Made by a program: the position numbers and the translations under genes. A stretch of DNA of 64,000 bases from contig NC_072793.1 of assembly GCF_028583425.1 (NCBI RefSeq), positions 171,779,681-171,843,680 on the forward strand, given 5' to 3'. Under the pieces are notes generated by a model, which did not search any database, had not been told where the DNA came from, and was given only the letters and a program-made list of their open reading frames with translations. This document shows positions 25,845 to 38,470 of this stretch, in pieces (the first letter of the stretch is position 1; each line of letters begins with the position of its first letter). This DNA comes from Eublepharis macularius (taxonomy: Eukaryota > Chordata > Lepidosauria > Squamata > Eublepharidae).

Positions 25845-26992
25845 GAGGCTTGGAGTGGAAGGGCACTAACAGTTCACTGAGCGTGCCATGCAGGGTTTGT
25901 TAGACAAAATGAGGGCTGTCTGGTGTGGCGGTCAACTGGGCCATCCTGTCTCCCCTTCTGAGGGTTGCAGTGGCAGAACATCAGCCTGGCTTTAGTCTTT
26001 CCCCATGTGGCCATCAAACCAGTGACCTTTGGTACAATTCAAATGTTTTTTCAGTGAGCCACCCATTTCTTTGTCCTGGCCTCATATTGCTGGGGTGATG
26101 AATGCCTATGGCCCAACACTTTTCCTCCTTTGCATGGGCTTGGCTGGCCAGGTAGTAAGGGTGCCAGTCTTGGTGTGGTGACCATGAGTTTGAGCCTGGA
26201 CTCTGCCTTATGCTGCCAGTCAAGCTGCTGCCCGGAGACTGGGTGGCCTTTTTGTCTTTGGGCTGCCATTCCTGCCCCCCAGTGGCCTAGACCCACATAT
26301 CACACTTGACACATGTGTGCTCTTTCCCTGGTGGATGGTGTGTGAGGAGATATTAAAGACTTTGTTGGGATGCTGTCATATAGCATCCCCCCCCCCATAA
26401 CCCTGATAGGTAGAGGCAAAATCGGAAGTGTTGTGAGTAGGAAACTCCCAGCTTTAGTTTGAGACATTCATGGAGATTTGGGGTGATTCTTGGAAAGGCA
26501 AGAGTTTTGGAAGAAACACAACAAGATGGTGATGCCATAGGGTCCACTTTATGAAGCTGTCATTTCCTCCAGGGGAAGTGGTCTCTATGGCCGGGAGATC
26601 AGGTATACTTCTGCGAGAACTGCAGGTCCCACCTGGAGGTTGGCAACCCTGCATGATTCATCTGTGGGGGTGTACTGAAGAGTATTGGCTCCTCCGAGAG
26701 ACTTCACACTCCTCTTTTGGGGCTTTGCAGTGACTGTGCCTTCCCTGACTGTCCTCTGTAGATTCAGTGGGGAGGAGGTGGGGGTGGGTGGAAGGGCTGT
26801 GGCTGCACCGGAAAGCACTGGTTGGCGCTGCTTGTTTCTGCCACTTAGAGGGATGTCATTGGGCACTGCTTGGGGACTGGTGAGCGTCACCACAGATGCT
26901 GTGTACTCCCTATGAATCCTGGGCCTCACAGAGTGACAATTTTTTTTTCTCCACCACTGCAGAATATTCATAGGGATCCAATCTGAGCATTT
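25845..26992 (-). repeat. Conserved 3' flank of the unit, copy 2
   Basis: Directly after the retroviral target duplication the unit resumes with 'gaggcttggag', matching 39,270 (unit 3) and 54,265 (unit 4). The part from 26,145 matches the 3' flanks of the other three zinc-finger genes and probably includes the ZNF-2 3' UTR. No gene otherwise. Confidence 0.65.
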
Positions 26993-29900
26993 CTATGCTC
27001 TCTTCCCTTTGTGAATTCTTTGATGGGATTTAAGGTTTCCAATCTGCCTGAAGCTGTTTCCACACTCTGGGCATTTATAGGGTTTCTCCCCTTTGTGAAT
27101 TCTTTGATGGACAGTAAGGTTTCCACTCTGCCTGAATCTTTTCCCACACTCCAGACATTTATATGGTTTTTCCTCTGTGTGAATTCTTTGATGAACAGTA
27201 AGATCTCCACTCTGCCTGAATCTTTTCCCACAATCCAGACATTTATATGGTTTCTCCTCTGTGTGAACTCTTTGATGGATAGTAAGTTTTCCACTTTCCC
27301 TGAAGGCTTTTTCACACAGCAGGCACTTATATGGTTTCTCTCCTGTGTGAACTCTTTGGTGGACAGTAAGTTTTCCACTTTCCTTGAAGCTTTTTCCACA
27401 CTGCAGGCACTTATATGGTTTCTCCCCTGTATGAATTCTTTGATGAACAGTAAGATCTCTACTTTGCCGGAATCTTTTCCCACACTCCAGACATTTATAT
27501 GGTTTTTCTGTGTGAATTTGTTGATGGACAGCAAGTTTTCCACTTTCCTTGAAGCTTTTTCCACACTGTAGGCACTTATATGGTTTCTCCTCTGTGTGAG
27601 TTCTTTGATGGGACTTCAGTTTTCGACACTCACCAAAACTTTTTCCACACTTAAGACATTCATATGGCTTCTCCCCTGTGTGAATTCTTTGATGGACAGG
27701 AAGAGCTCCACTGTTACTGAAACTTTTTCCACACTCTGGGCATTTATATGGTTTCTCCCCTGTATGAATTCTTTGATGGACAGTAAGATCTCCACTCTGT
27801 CTGAATCTTTTCCCACACTCTAGACATTTATATGGTTTCTCCCCTGTGTGAATTCTTTGATGGACAGTACGTTTTCCACTTTCTTTGAAGCTTTTTCCAC
27901 AATGCAGGCATTTATATGGTTTCTCCCCTGTGTGAACTCTTTGATGAACAGTAAGTTCTCCACTCTGCCTGAATCTTTTCCCACACTCCAGACATTTATA
28001 CGGTTTCTCCCCTGAGTGAATTCTTTGATGGGAAATTAGGCTTCCACTGCGACTGAACATTTTCCCACACTCCCCACAATTATATATTTTCTTCCTGTTA
28101 TAGGTGCTCTGTTGAATAGTAATACCTGATTTTTCAGGAACATTTTCCTCTCTAAAAGTGTGCTCTTTCCTATTATCTTTGCACATTTGTTTTTGCTGAG
28201 AATTGTTATCCTGTAAGTGACTAGAATTATTACTTTTATTGGGTGGGGTTTCCCCCTCTTCCTCTCTCTGTTCATCATGTTCAACATAGTCCTTCAAATG
28301 GGGAAATGTATCCTCTTCCGCCATCAAGGGATGCTCTTTTGTTTCATTTGCCATCTCCCACACTCCTCCTGAAAGAAAGAGAAGGGCACACTTTAAGAGA
28401 GGGACAATGTTTCATGTTTCAATATACACGGGAGTGGGTCTGGACAAAGGTGACTTGCCTGAAGGTAATCTAATGTGAACAAGAAACTTGAAATATTCAG
28501 TTATTTCTGTCTGCCTCTTCAGCGTCACAGGGTGGGTTTTAGATCTAGGGAAAGAGGCATATATTTTCTTCATTTTGATTTTTAATCTGCTCAGAAGTCT
28601 GGTGGGTGGCCCACCCATATCAGCAATACTAGGCCCAAGTTTGGAGGGCAACACAGCCTGACGGGTGCCCTTCTAGCACTGGGACCTTTGGATATGCCCT
28701 AGCGCCTCCTAGTGGATGGATTCCCTGAGTTGTCTGATTCTGTTACCAAGAACTTAGTTGCTAGCTAACAAGAGTACAGTTCTAATTCTAGCCTCATTCG
28801 GTTAACAGAAAGTAAACCTGAATTGTGAAAGAGAAAGAGGGCAAACACTGGGGGAGAGTTTGATTCCTTGTTGTGGTCTAGTACCCAGGGAGAGAAAGTA
28901 CTTGGGCTTTGTCATGTAAGCAATGGAGAAATCTTCAGCATTTTCTGTCCTGGGACTTGCGGGGAGGAGGCACTCTGGCTTTAAGGAGGAAAAGCAGCCT
29001 TCTCAGGGCAGCCATGCTTTGAGAAAGGAGTCAGAATTGGTAGAAAAATGAGAAGGGGATGCATAAGGAACGAGGGGGGGGGGTCCCGCCTTTCAAAAGG
29101 AGAGGACAAGTCTTGGCAGAAGCGATCTGATGGGGTAGAAGGTAGTTTCCACTTTCATATGTTCAAAATCGACAGATAAGCATTTCAGGATCTGCATATT
29201 ATCTCATCTCTTTAGAGGAGAAGCAACTGTGAGGATAAACAGTGTCACAGAAATAAACCCACCTTTGGAAGGAGCAGCAGCCCCCACACTGTCCCATGAT
29301 AGACCACAGCTGCTGCCTGCCAATCCCTCCTCTTCATCAGAGGTCAGGGGAAGCAGCTCTTCCTCCTCTTCCAACAAGCATACCAGGTCAGGTTTGGCAA
29401 TTTGTGGAGCTTTTAATCATGGGGTGGGGGCAAAAAACGAAAAGAGAACTATGATTCTTCTGATGTATGTCAGTGCAGCAATTCCAACCCAGGTTATCCC
29501 TCCAGAATACACGGCAGGAAAGCAACAGGGTGGGGTGGAGTACAGTACGGGGTAAAGAATTGTCCATATGGCACTGGAAGTTCTGTGCCTTCTTCTTGCC
29601 CAACTGAGAGGGAAAGGAAGCTGAGAAGTAAAGTTGCAGAGAAGCCTCCACAGCAGCATCTCAGCCCAGGGAAGGGAAGGCCCAGACTGGAGGGAAGCCT
29701 CTGCTTTGACCCTCCCACCTTCTCCAGGCCAAGCATCCTTTGGCACCTCCTCTCATCTGTCCAGTGACAGGACTGCCAGGCAGGGGCTCCCTCACTGCAA
29801 GGAGAGTCCAGAACCCCTCCTACAACAGGCCCAGGCCCATGAAGGGTGGCAGAGATGAGCCACGGGGCCTAAGGCATTCTTCATTCCTTACAGCCACTCC

Positions 29901-30561
29901 TCACAGCAAGAAGGAGACAGCCCAGGAGAAAAGGGATCCTCACCCAGAGCGGCCACGTTCCCAAAATTCTCCAGCATGACTTCCTTGTAGAGAGCTCTCT
30001 GGGCTGGGCTCAGCAGGCTCCACTCCCCTTGGGTGAAATATACAGCCACCTCTTCAAAGGACACCGAATCCTGGAAGAAGAAGGGAGTATTTCTTTACAT
30101 CACTGGAAAGGTGATCCAGGGCCGGGAAAGTGAAAAGCAGAGATAGGAAATTAATACTTGAAGACCAGCACAAAGAAAAGAAGATGAAAGGAGAGCCCCA
30201 TGGGGACATCTGGCTCCCTCCTCTGGCTGTCCATGGGGGATCTTGGAGCCAGAAGGGCTGCCCCATGGCATGGGAAAACTGCTTTGTGGGGAAGAGGCTG
30301 GAGATGTCCATATGGTAATAAACGAAATCATATTTTCTTAGAATGTGGTCCAGTATTGTTTCATAGCCCCTGCTTGAGTTTCTTTGCACATGCCATCCTA
30401 GACAGGGGGTGACAATTTTCCTGCCTATGCAGTGGGCAGCCCCAACCTCTTCCAGCACCAGGGAGCCCCATCCCCTCAGCCTCACAACAGAGAAGGAAGC
30501 ATCCCTGCAGCCCCCCTGCCCATCTTTGCAGTACTCCCCTCTGTACCTGAGCTGGCTGCAT
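26993..30561 (-). CDS. ZNF-2: KRAB C2H2 zinc-finger protein, 13 fingers, 4 coding exons
   Basis: Model: complement of 30,547-30,561 (MQPAQ), 29,944-30,070 (KRAB-A), 29,263-29,409 (KRAB-B-like) and 26,993-28,368, giving 554 residues with consistent phases. KRAB-A carries QGEW where ZNF-1 has HEEW; MLE is kept. The B-like segment is [18 protein letters not shown]. Thirteen fingers occupy residues 192-554; the linker after finger 7 is one residue short (HTEKP). Predicted contact residues (-1,2,3,6): RGSS, QGEV, EGKV, QGDV, NGAV, ERKS, EGKV, QRDV, EGKV, EGKI, QGDV, QGNV, QGNS. All ligands are intact. The linker before the fingers ([16 protein letters not shown]) groups this gene with ZNF-1. The fewer fingers suggest unequal loss or gain within the array. 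Likely a nuclear repressor; target unknown. Confidence 0.88.
29263..29409 (-). other. ZNF-2 exon 3: KRAB-B-like and acidic linker (147 bp)
   Basis: Flanked by acceptor AAAAG and donor GTGGG, phase 1 at both ends. The KPDLV core is kept and the acidic run is longer than in ZNF-1 ([10 protein letters not shown]). The donor is weaker (GTGGGT) than the GTGAGT of ZNF-1 and ZNF-3. Confidence 0.83.
29944..30070 (-). other. ZNF-2 exon 2: KRAB-A box (127 bp)
   Basis: Encodes [22 protein letters not shown] and [14 protein letters not shown]. The acceptor is TTCCAG and the donor GTGAGG. Confidence 0.92.
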
Positions 30562-32955
30562 GGTGGCACTTCTCCCTTCACCACATGAATGAGGGGGGAA
30601 TGAAGGTATCAACAGTGTCTTTTCGATGCAGTCTGGGAGGAAAAGAAAGAAAGAGGGTGGGAAACCCTTTTTGCTACACACATTTTTTCTATGTGAGTCC
30701 CTTGAGTGAACCTTACTCTGGATTAGCTTTGGGGCACAGCTTGAGAGACTGCATTTGATCTAGGATGGCCCCAAATCTCTCCCCCCCTCCTGCTTAGACA
30801 CTCTTTTGAAAGGTGGACCCCCCCTTCCTTATCCATCCATCTCATTCTTTAAAAGCTTCTTCCCAGTCTCTTCCCAGTCCATTCCAAGCCTGACCCTGCA
30901 CATGCCCAACAGAGTAGAAAAACAGCCCCCGAACTACAGGAGATGGGCCAGAACAAGAGTGAATGAGCAAATGTGTTGTGCGGTGTGTGGATACAAACTA
31001 CTTCTCCCCATCAAGTATCACATGTGTGTGAGTCCTCCATTGCTGTTGCTGTGCAGATAAAATCCAAGGGCAATGGGGCTTCCATATAGCAGTTTCTCTC
31101 ACGTTTTACCTGCCCCAGACTCTTAGCAGAGGCCACCCCACCCCCACAACAATTTGGGCTTTTTAAATTGGTCTGTAAAGAAAGAACTGAATATTGTTTT
31201 AAGAATATCACCAGAGAGAGACATTGCTATCACAAAACAACAATATTTAACCGCTGATGAAAAACTCGAAAGACTCTCCAGTCCCAGCTTCCCAGGCTAA
31301 GAGAAGGAGAAATGGCTGTCGTTTGAGCAGGACCAGGGGAACGTGAAGTGGCAGCCGCCCAGGCTTGGTTGCGAACTTCAACTTGGCAGCAAAGCAGGTG
31401 TGGGAAAGATCAGAGAAAAGCTGTGGAAACTCTGGGATGTCCCCTGATGCTCCGTGACGGGCTTGGGAAGCAGGGCGGAATAAATCATTCTTCAAAAGCA
31501 TTAAATTTGGCAAATAATCCATGCGGGAAAAGGCCTAACACGTTAATCTACTTCAGTTTTCCAAAAAGAAAAGGGACCAGTGTTAACAATGAGGAGGAAG
31601 CTTTTCTTGGGATATCTCCCTTCCTACTCCTTGGGCTCTTGTGTGGGGTTTCCGAGAGTCAAGAGCCACAGCTTCTGTCCCACACTCAACACTGCCCTTC
31701 TCAGCTCCCTCGGTCAGTTCTTCAGCACCTCTCCTGCAAAGGCCCCCACATCTTTCCCCTCAGCCTCCCCAGTCCTTTCCCCTTCCTCCAGCTGCGCCCT
31801 GCTTCTTCCCCCAACCCAAATCTCCCCCTCGCTCCCACCACTTTCCTCCCTCCTTCTCCTCCTCCTGTTGTACTTAAGCCCCATCCAGCCTCTAAAGGAG
31901 CTGGGTTCAGATCCTGCCCTTAAGCGAACTGCACGGCCATTGGTGGCTCTGCAGAATGGGGCTCTCTCTGTTGCGGCAGGGTGCGAATAGGGGCAGAGGA
32001 CTGGCTCTCCCGCAAACGCGCTTGGTTTCTTGCTCCCCCCTTCCTTTCCCTCTACCTTGGGTCATGCATTGCAGCTCGCCTCCTCCCCACTCTTCCCCAC
32101 CCCCCCACATCTCCCCCTCCAAAATCCCAGGAGACTCAACGGCGGGAATGGCTTTCTCCCATCCATCCCTCCCCTCTGTTGTCTCTCCAAGCGCCAGGTT
32201 TGGATTCTGCACCTCGACCCCTTGCAGGGCTTCCTGGCTCTTCGATGCAGGAGGGAGTGGGTATTTCTCCACTCCCCCACCGAAGCTTCTCTCGGCTTTG
32301 GGCCTTGCATAGCAGCCCCTCCCCATGCTTTGCCCCTCCCAACCCCCTTCGAGCTCACCAGATCCCAGGCCAAGCCATTCCAGAAGCACCCCGGAGCCTT
32401 GCACAGAGGGGAGGGGGACAAGAAAGGGCTTTCCCACAGTCTGCCGCCCCCCCCCACTCTGCCTCTCTAGGACTGCAGCTCTCTCTCTCGTTAACCCTGC
32501 AAGAGCCTTTCAGCGTTTCAAGGGTCCCAGGAGAGACGATGCGAACACAGCATCTGAGGAAAGGGAGGACGGGTGTTCCCCAGTATCAAATGATATGCTG
32601 CCCCAAAATAAGGGGTCAGCCTATATTGCTGTTTCAATGGGATACTCTCCTCCCACTCTGTGGGTTGTAATTCTGCGGCCAGAGCAACTCCCAGGGGCAG
32701 TCAATCCAGTCGGTGTGAGGGTGCTGTCAACCCTAGACCGTTCCACACTTTCAACTTTCATCACATCTTTTCTGTACTTCCTTGTGTTTCAATGGAGACC
32801 ATGTAAGCCAGTGGGCCTCTGCTTCAGGGCCTGGGGATCAGGGGCTGCTTACTGCAAGTGGGAAGAAGATTTGGGGCAAAGCCTCCCCGCCCCCCATAAA
32901 CCTGGCAGCCAAGAACAGTCAAAGGACCCTGGTACTACAAACCAGAATGACATCA
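30562..32955 (-). repeat. Conserved upstream block of the unit, copy 2
   Basis: Homologous to 5,692-8,041 and 47,621-50,324. A promoter and untranslated exon of ZNF-2 are likely within it but not locatable. Open frames in it (for example 31,981-32,670) do not survive in the other copies. Confidence 0.5.
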
Positions 32956-33190
32956 GATTTTGTTTTATTTATTTATTTACATTAATCAATTGTACTCCAC
33001 CTTTCTCACTGAGACGCAAGACAGATTACACCGAGCAGTTCAATATGATCAACAGCTGAGACATTCAGTAAACAATACAACAGGGTATAGATTGCAGATA
33101 TTTGAAAGCAAGCAGATAAGCAGTTTGACATGATGCGATGTATGTCATGGAAAGGAACGCACTTACAGTAACAGTACACAGTATTGTAGT
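32956..33190 (-). repeat. CR1/L2-type LINE 3' end, copy 2
   Basis: Orthologous insertion to 8,042-8,290: a LINE tail reading leftward on the minus strand, with the 'gtctcagtgagaaaggtgga' core near 33,000. Confidence 0.55.
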
Positions 33191-33767
33191 CTAGAGTCCC
33201 CATACCTTTCTTGCAGGACTAGCAACAAGGCCTACTGTAGGATTTATATAACGGGCAGAGTGGGAGGGTCAGGCATTGCCCCCTCTCCTCCATGCCCTGA
33301 ATTGGGCAGTTGCGGGGCCAGGAGAACTAGAGGGGGTGCAACAGCAGCTGTTCAGCCACCCTGGGCTTTCCTTACACTGGCAGCAGCCTGCTCAGGACCT
33401 CCTCAGCAAGCTGTGTTGCTGAGGACTTGCCTTTTATCCCCATGGAGGGGCGTGCGAGTGCACCTGTGCAGGGATAAAAGGTGAGTCGTTGCCAATACAG
33501 CTAGCCTTTTATATAACAATAGATGGCTCAAGAACGGCGCCCTGAGCATCTAGATCCAGAGGAGTTAGCCGTGTTAGTCTGTAGTAGCAAAATCAAAAAG
33601 AGTCCAGTAGCACCTTTAGTCTTAAAGGTTAGTCTTAAAGGTTAGTCTTAAAGGTGCTTCTGAGCATCTAGGTACTTCAACTCCAGGGGTTTACTTGAGA
33701 AAGACTCTTTCTCACCAATTCCTCTTTGGGGCTACCTGGCAAAATACATCTTTATTGGTCCAGATTT
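33191..33767. repeat. Spacer block of the unit, copy 2, left part
   Basis: Matches 51,790-52,150 (unit 3) and, from 33,660, 8,300-8,410 (unit 1). No gene. It is interrupted by a small retroposon at 33,554-33,659 and ends abruptly at the BEL/Pao element. Confidence 0.5.
33554..33659 (-). mobile_element. Short retroposon with 12-bp target duplication
   Basis: A 106-bp insertion flanked by perfect copies of 'ctgagcatctag' (33,542-33,553 and 33,660-33,671) and absent from units 1 and 3. On the minus strand it shares its ends ('ggtgctactggactc' and 'ctacagactaacacggctaa') with the hammerhead-bearing element at 44,603-44,817 but lacks the ribozyme core. Internally it has three tandem copies of 'ggttagtcttaaa'. 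Confidence 0.75.
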
Positions 33768-34158
33768 GTTGTAGACAAGCGGTAAATTCATGATAGCTGT
33801 TGCATCCTTGCTTGAGGGGAAAAGGTCCGAAGAAAGGGAGGAAGAGGACCATACACTTTTAACACCTTCACAGGAAGCCTACAATAAACTTCTATATTGG
33901 AGGGGGGACTACAATTCCCATGAGTACCAATTGTTAAAGGGACAGCACATAGTTCTGACTACACAGATACTGAGGCTTTCTAAGCTGTGGTTACAGTACA
34001 CTCCCCACCTGGGATCCTATGGATTCCATCCCAACATGCAAGCTAGTGGAGTATCCTAACAATTCTAAGCATATACGTCATGCTACACTATTCTCAAAAC
34101 TAGGCAAATAAGGGCTAAATATAGCATATAGCAACAAATGGCATGCAAAGCTTGAGCT

Positions 34159-35208
34159 TCAGTCTTCAAGATCAGTCTTCTGAACAAGCAGGACCACTTT
34201 GGTGACTGGTCTGGTGAAAATCTTCGGGCTGTCGTGTCTGGCTACACGAACATCAATCTTGCGGACCAACCCGTCCGCGCTGGGTAGAACTCGATCTATA
34301 AGTCCCATGGGCCACGAGTTCCTAGGAGCATCCTTGTCTTTCAGGAAGACGACATCACCTTCTCGTAGGTTGGGCTCAGACTTCTCCAACTTGCGTCGGC
34401 ATTGTAGAGTTGGGAGGTACTCTTGTTTCCATCGCTTCCAAAAGGTGTTAGCGAGGAGTTGAACTTGCCTCCATTGCTGCTTGAACATATCCTTAGAGAT
34501 GAAGTCTCCTTGAGGCCAGGTGCCTGTCTTCTGTGTCAGCAAGGTGGCTGGTGTTAAGATGATAGGGTTCTCAGGATCAGAGGATATTGGAACTAAAGGT
34601 CTGGCATTGATGATAGCGGACACCTCTGCCAGGAGGGTAGCCAAGATCTCATGAGTGAGAGAAGGTTTGCCTGCTAGCATAGAGTCCAATATCCTGCGCG
34701 CAATGCCGATCATGCGTTCCCACACTCCTCCCATATAAGAGGCGTGGGGTGGATTGAAGATCCATTTGCAATTCTGGTCACTCAGGTAGCTGCTGAGGGT
34801 TGGATCAAGATCTGTGCTTCCATTGATTCCCAGCTCCTTGCAGGTGCCAACGAAGTTCATGCCACGGTCAGACCTCAGTAGCTTGACAGGTCCCCGTATG
34901 GCGAGGAATCTTCTGAGGGCATTTATGAAGCTGGAGGCATCCATGGATTCAATCACTTCAATATGTACCACTCGGATGCTCAGACATGTGAATAGCACTG
35001 CCCATCTCTTGCTGTTGGCTTGTCCTCCCCTGGTCTTGCATGTCACTACATTCCAGGGGCCAAATACATCAACATTAGTGAAAGGGGGCTCAATGCTGAG
35101 TCGATCTGGTGGCAGGTCGGCCATTTTCTGCTGCTGATGTGGACCTTTGAGCTTCCGGCATTGTATGCAGGTCTGTAGGACTGCAGCGATGCATCTTTTC
35201 GCTCCCAC
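34159..35208 (-). pseudogene. BEL/Pao integrase region (fossil)
   Basis: About 350 residues resembling BEL/Pao integrase: a CIQCRKLK zinc-binding end, an FTNVDVFGPW core start, an LLRSDRGMNFVG strand and a YMGGVWERMIGIARR segment typical of this clade, then the DVVFLKD C-terminal region. Part of the broken element at 33,768-38,470. Confidence 0.85.
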
Positions 35209-36854
35209 AATCCATAGGCCCGCTGCTCTGATGGCTCCTTCTGTGAAGTGACGTCCTTGATGATGAACCCAAGAGGACAGTCACATGATGTCGAGCTGGA
35301 AGGATGATAGGGTTCGCTACTTTTGAGCCTACATCAGCTGCCTTCAGACGCCCTCCTACCCGAAGTAAGCCTTCATCATCAAGGTAGGGGTTCAGCTTAA
35401 GTAGCGGACTGTTCTTGGGTATAGGCAACCCTTTCTTGGTGTTTTCGAGTTCTTGTACATAGAACTCGTGTTGTACTCTCTGGAAAATCAGGAACTCCGC
35501 CCTGCATCGTACTTCTGACGAGGATGGCTCTGTATTCCGGTGGCAAGAAAAGTGGATGAGGCGTGCCATCCCTAGAACAAGTGGCATCCATTTGGAGAAT
35601 CGTTCGAATCTCTTTGCTTCTAGATGGCGGTCGGTCTCGATTCCCACTTTCATGCAGGTGACTTGAGGCCAAACTTTGTTGTCCTGGTCTGGGTCTAGGA
35701 GCTCGTAGTGTTCCTCCTCGTGCTGTACTGGATTGACCGAATGCAGGAGGAAGTCAGCCAGCTGTGAGGCAGGGATGGACTGTGTTGCATGGTCTGCCGG
35801 ATTCTGATTCGTAGGGACATGTCGCCACTGGTTAGGGCATGTGGATCATCGAATACGCTCTACTCGGTTGCTGACATACACATAGAACCAATGACTTTGA
35901 TTGTGTATGTATCCGAGTACTACTTTGCTGTCTGTGTAAAAGGTGGTGGCATCAAAGGTAAGGTCCATCTCTCTCTCTCTATTATCTCTGCAAGCTCCAC
36001 AGCAAGCACAGCACCGCATAGTTCCAGACGTGGGATGGTGTGTCCCTGTAGTGGGGCTAACTTAGCTTTCCCCAGGATGAAGCCCACGTGGACTTGGTTC
36101 TCCCCGCCAACGACCTGCAGATATGCTACGGCTGCAATCGCTTTCGTTGATGCGTCTGAGAAGACGTGTAGCTCTCTGCGGGAGGCGGCAGCAGGCGAGA
36201 CTGGTACGTAGGTGCGTGGGATCTGGATGGCTTGCAGGCAGTTGAGCAAACCTCTCCAGGCCTCCCATTCCTTTCTTTGGTCAGGGGGAAGAGGCTCATC
36301 CCAGTCTTGGGTGCCTAAGGAGAGAGTGCGTAGGAGATGTTTTCCTTGGATGGTCACTGGTGTAGCAAACCCCAAGGGATCAAACAAGCTGTTCACTGCT
36401 GACAGGACTCCTCGTCGTGTGAACTGTTTCTCTTGGGCTGGTGCTCGGAAGATGAAGGTGTCCTTCTTCAGGTCCTCAGTCCAAGGCTGCGTTGGAGGAG
36501 GGGAGTGTCACCACCCAAGTCTAGGTCCTGTAGTCCTTTGGCATGGTCTTCTGGAGCAAATGCTTCCAACACCTTCATGCTGTTGGATGAAATTTTGTGC
36601 AGCCTAAGATTAGCTGCAGCCAGCATTTGTTGTGTTCTCTTTAGCAGGTCCACAGCTTCTTCCGGAGTGGGTAAGGACTTCAGTCCATCGTCCACATAGA
36701 AGTCCCGTTCCACACATTGCCTTGCGTCCAGGCCGTACTTCCCTTCTCCTATGCGTGCAGTTTGATGCAACCCATAGTTGGCAATTGCTGGGGATGGTCC
36801 ATTGCCGAATACGTGGACTCACATGCGATACTCGGTAATCTTCTGGCTATGCAG

Positions 36855-38470
36855 TTAATCACTGAACCATAAGAAGCATAGGTAGTTGCGGTGACCATCT
36901 CTGACGAGGAAGGAATAGAACATCTGCTGGATGTCCGCCATGATGGCTACGGCTTCCTTCCTAAAGCGGATGAGTACACCAAGTAGGCTGTTGGTCAGGT
37001 CCGGTCTAGTTAGGAGGGCTTTGTTCAACAAGAATCCTTGAAATTGGGCACTGGAATCAAAGACCACTCTGATCTGGCCGGGCTTTTGGGGATGGTATAC
37101 CCCGAAGAATGGCAGGTACCAGCATTCCTCTCCCTCTCGCAGTGGAGGTGCAAGTTCTGCATGCTTATTTTGCAGCATCTTGTCCATAAATTCCACAAAG
37201 TGGGCCTTCATCTCAGGCTTCCTTGCCAGGGTTCTGTGCAAGGTGTTGAGTCGAGATAGGGCTTGTTCACAGTTGTTGGGCAATCGCTGTCTAGGTGTGT
37301 GGAAAGAGAGTGGAGCAATCCAACTTCCAGAGTCGTCTTGCTGAAGTTCCTTTTCCATTAGTTGTAGGAATTGCTTGTCTTCCATAGATGGGGCGAGCAT
37401 GTTATCATCTTTGGTTTTTCGGAACACTGTAGTTCCAAGGCCATAGTCCTCTTCCGTTAGTGTGAAGTGTTCTGGACATGGCTTCAAGTGTGAGGCTCGT
37501 CCGTTATCCATAATGGTTGTGGCGAAGACGCTCATCTGGTTTGGCATCTGTAAGCGATCTACACACATGTTCCCCACTATGACCCATCCTAGGTCATACC
37601 TCTGGGCATGTGGGGTGCCAGGAGGTCTAACAATCACCTTGTGGCAAACTAGCATATCGGTAGCATCTATCCCTAGCAGAAGCAAGATCTGTGCATCTGG
37701 ATCCAGGGCAGGAAGGTGATCTGCAATTGATTGTAGGTGAGGATGATGGAGCACTATGTCTGGTGTTGGAATCTGGTCGCGATCATCTGGTATGGCATCA
37801 CATTCCAACAGTGGAGGTAGAGAGAACTGGATACTGCCATCGAGAGATTCAATTTGGAACCCGGCGGCTCTCCTCCCCGCCGTGCGCTGGACCCCAGCAC
37901 ACGTTTTGAGGGTGTATGGCAGTTCATCCCCTGATATGTTGAAGAGCTCAAAGAATATTGGGTCAACCAGGGACCGGGTACTGTGGCTATCTAGGATGAC
38001 GTACATCTTGATGGCCTGTTCAGGTTGGCCAGCAGGAAAGACTTTGTCGAGACATATCTGATGGCAGGACCGGTTGTTGCTCCCAACACCGCACACTTGA
38101 TTGCAGTGGGCCAAAACAGTCTTCTCCCCTTGGGAGGCAGGGTCGTCAGGCACAACTGGCTGTGTTGGCGTGGCATCCGTGTGCATGGCAGTCAAATGTG
38201 TGTCACTGCTGCACTCGTAGCACTTGATGTCAGCCTTGCAAAAGGTCGATGCAATGGGTGTAACTGGATTCCAGTCTGGAAGAGCAAGAGCCAGAGGAGT
38301 GAGCTGAGGCTCTGTAGATGCGACTGGGATGCCAGGAGCCAGTGGCTGAGGTGCTGCTGGTGAGGCTGGAGTGGCAGGAACCGGTGGAGTACCCAGGGGC
38401 TCTGCAGGTGGAGCCGAAATCCAGATAGCTGAGGAAGGCACAGGATGAGTCAACTCTTCTGGTTTGAGTT
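36855..38470 (-). pseudogene. BEL/Pao gag end, protease and reverse transcriptase start (fossil)
   Basis: About 540 residues. A Pro/Ala-rich start is followed by a Cys/His cluster (KCYECSSDTHLTAMH), a protease-like VILDSHSTRSLV, and a reverse-transcriptase start with IRVVFDSSAQF and ADIQQMFYSF. The rest of the transcriptase and RNase H lies in pieces at 35,090-36,800. Part of the same broken element. Confidence 0.8.

Larger units (their letters stand above)
33768..38470 (-). mobile_element. BEL/Pao LTR retrotransposon, broken fossil
   Basis: Minus-strand pieces in BEL/Pao order from right to left: a CCHC-like gag end and aspartic protease, reverse transcriptase, an A17/DUF1759-type and RNase H region, then integrase. 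The likely 3' LTR is at 33,768 to about 34,140, ending TACAACA on the minus strand. The 5' LTR and most of gag are absent. It is clearly broken, with roughly five or more breaks. It replaces about 450 bp of unit 2 spacer present in unit 1. Moderately old; absent from units 1 and 3. Confidence 0.85.
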
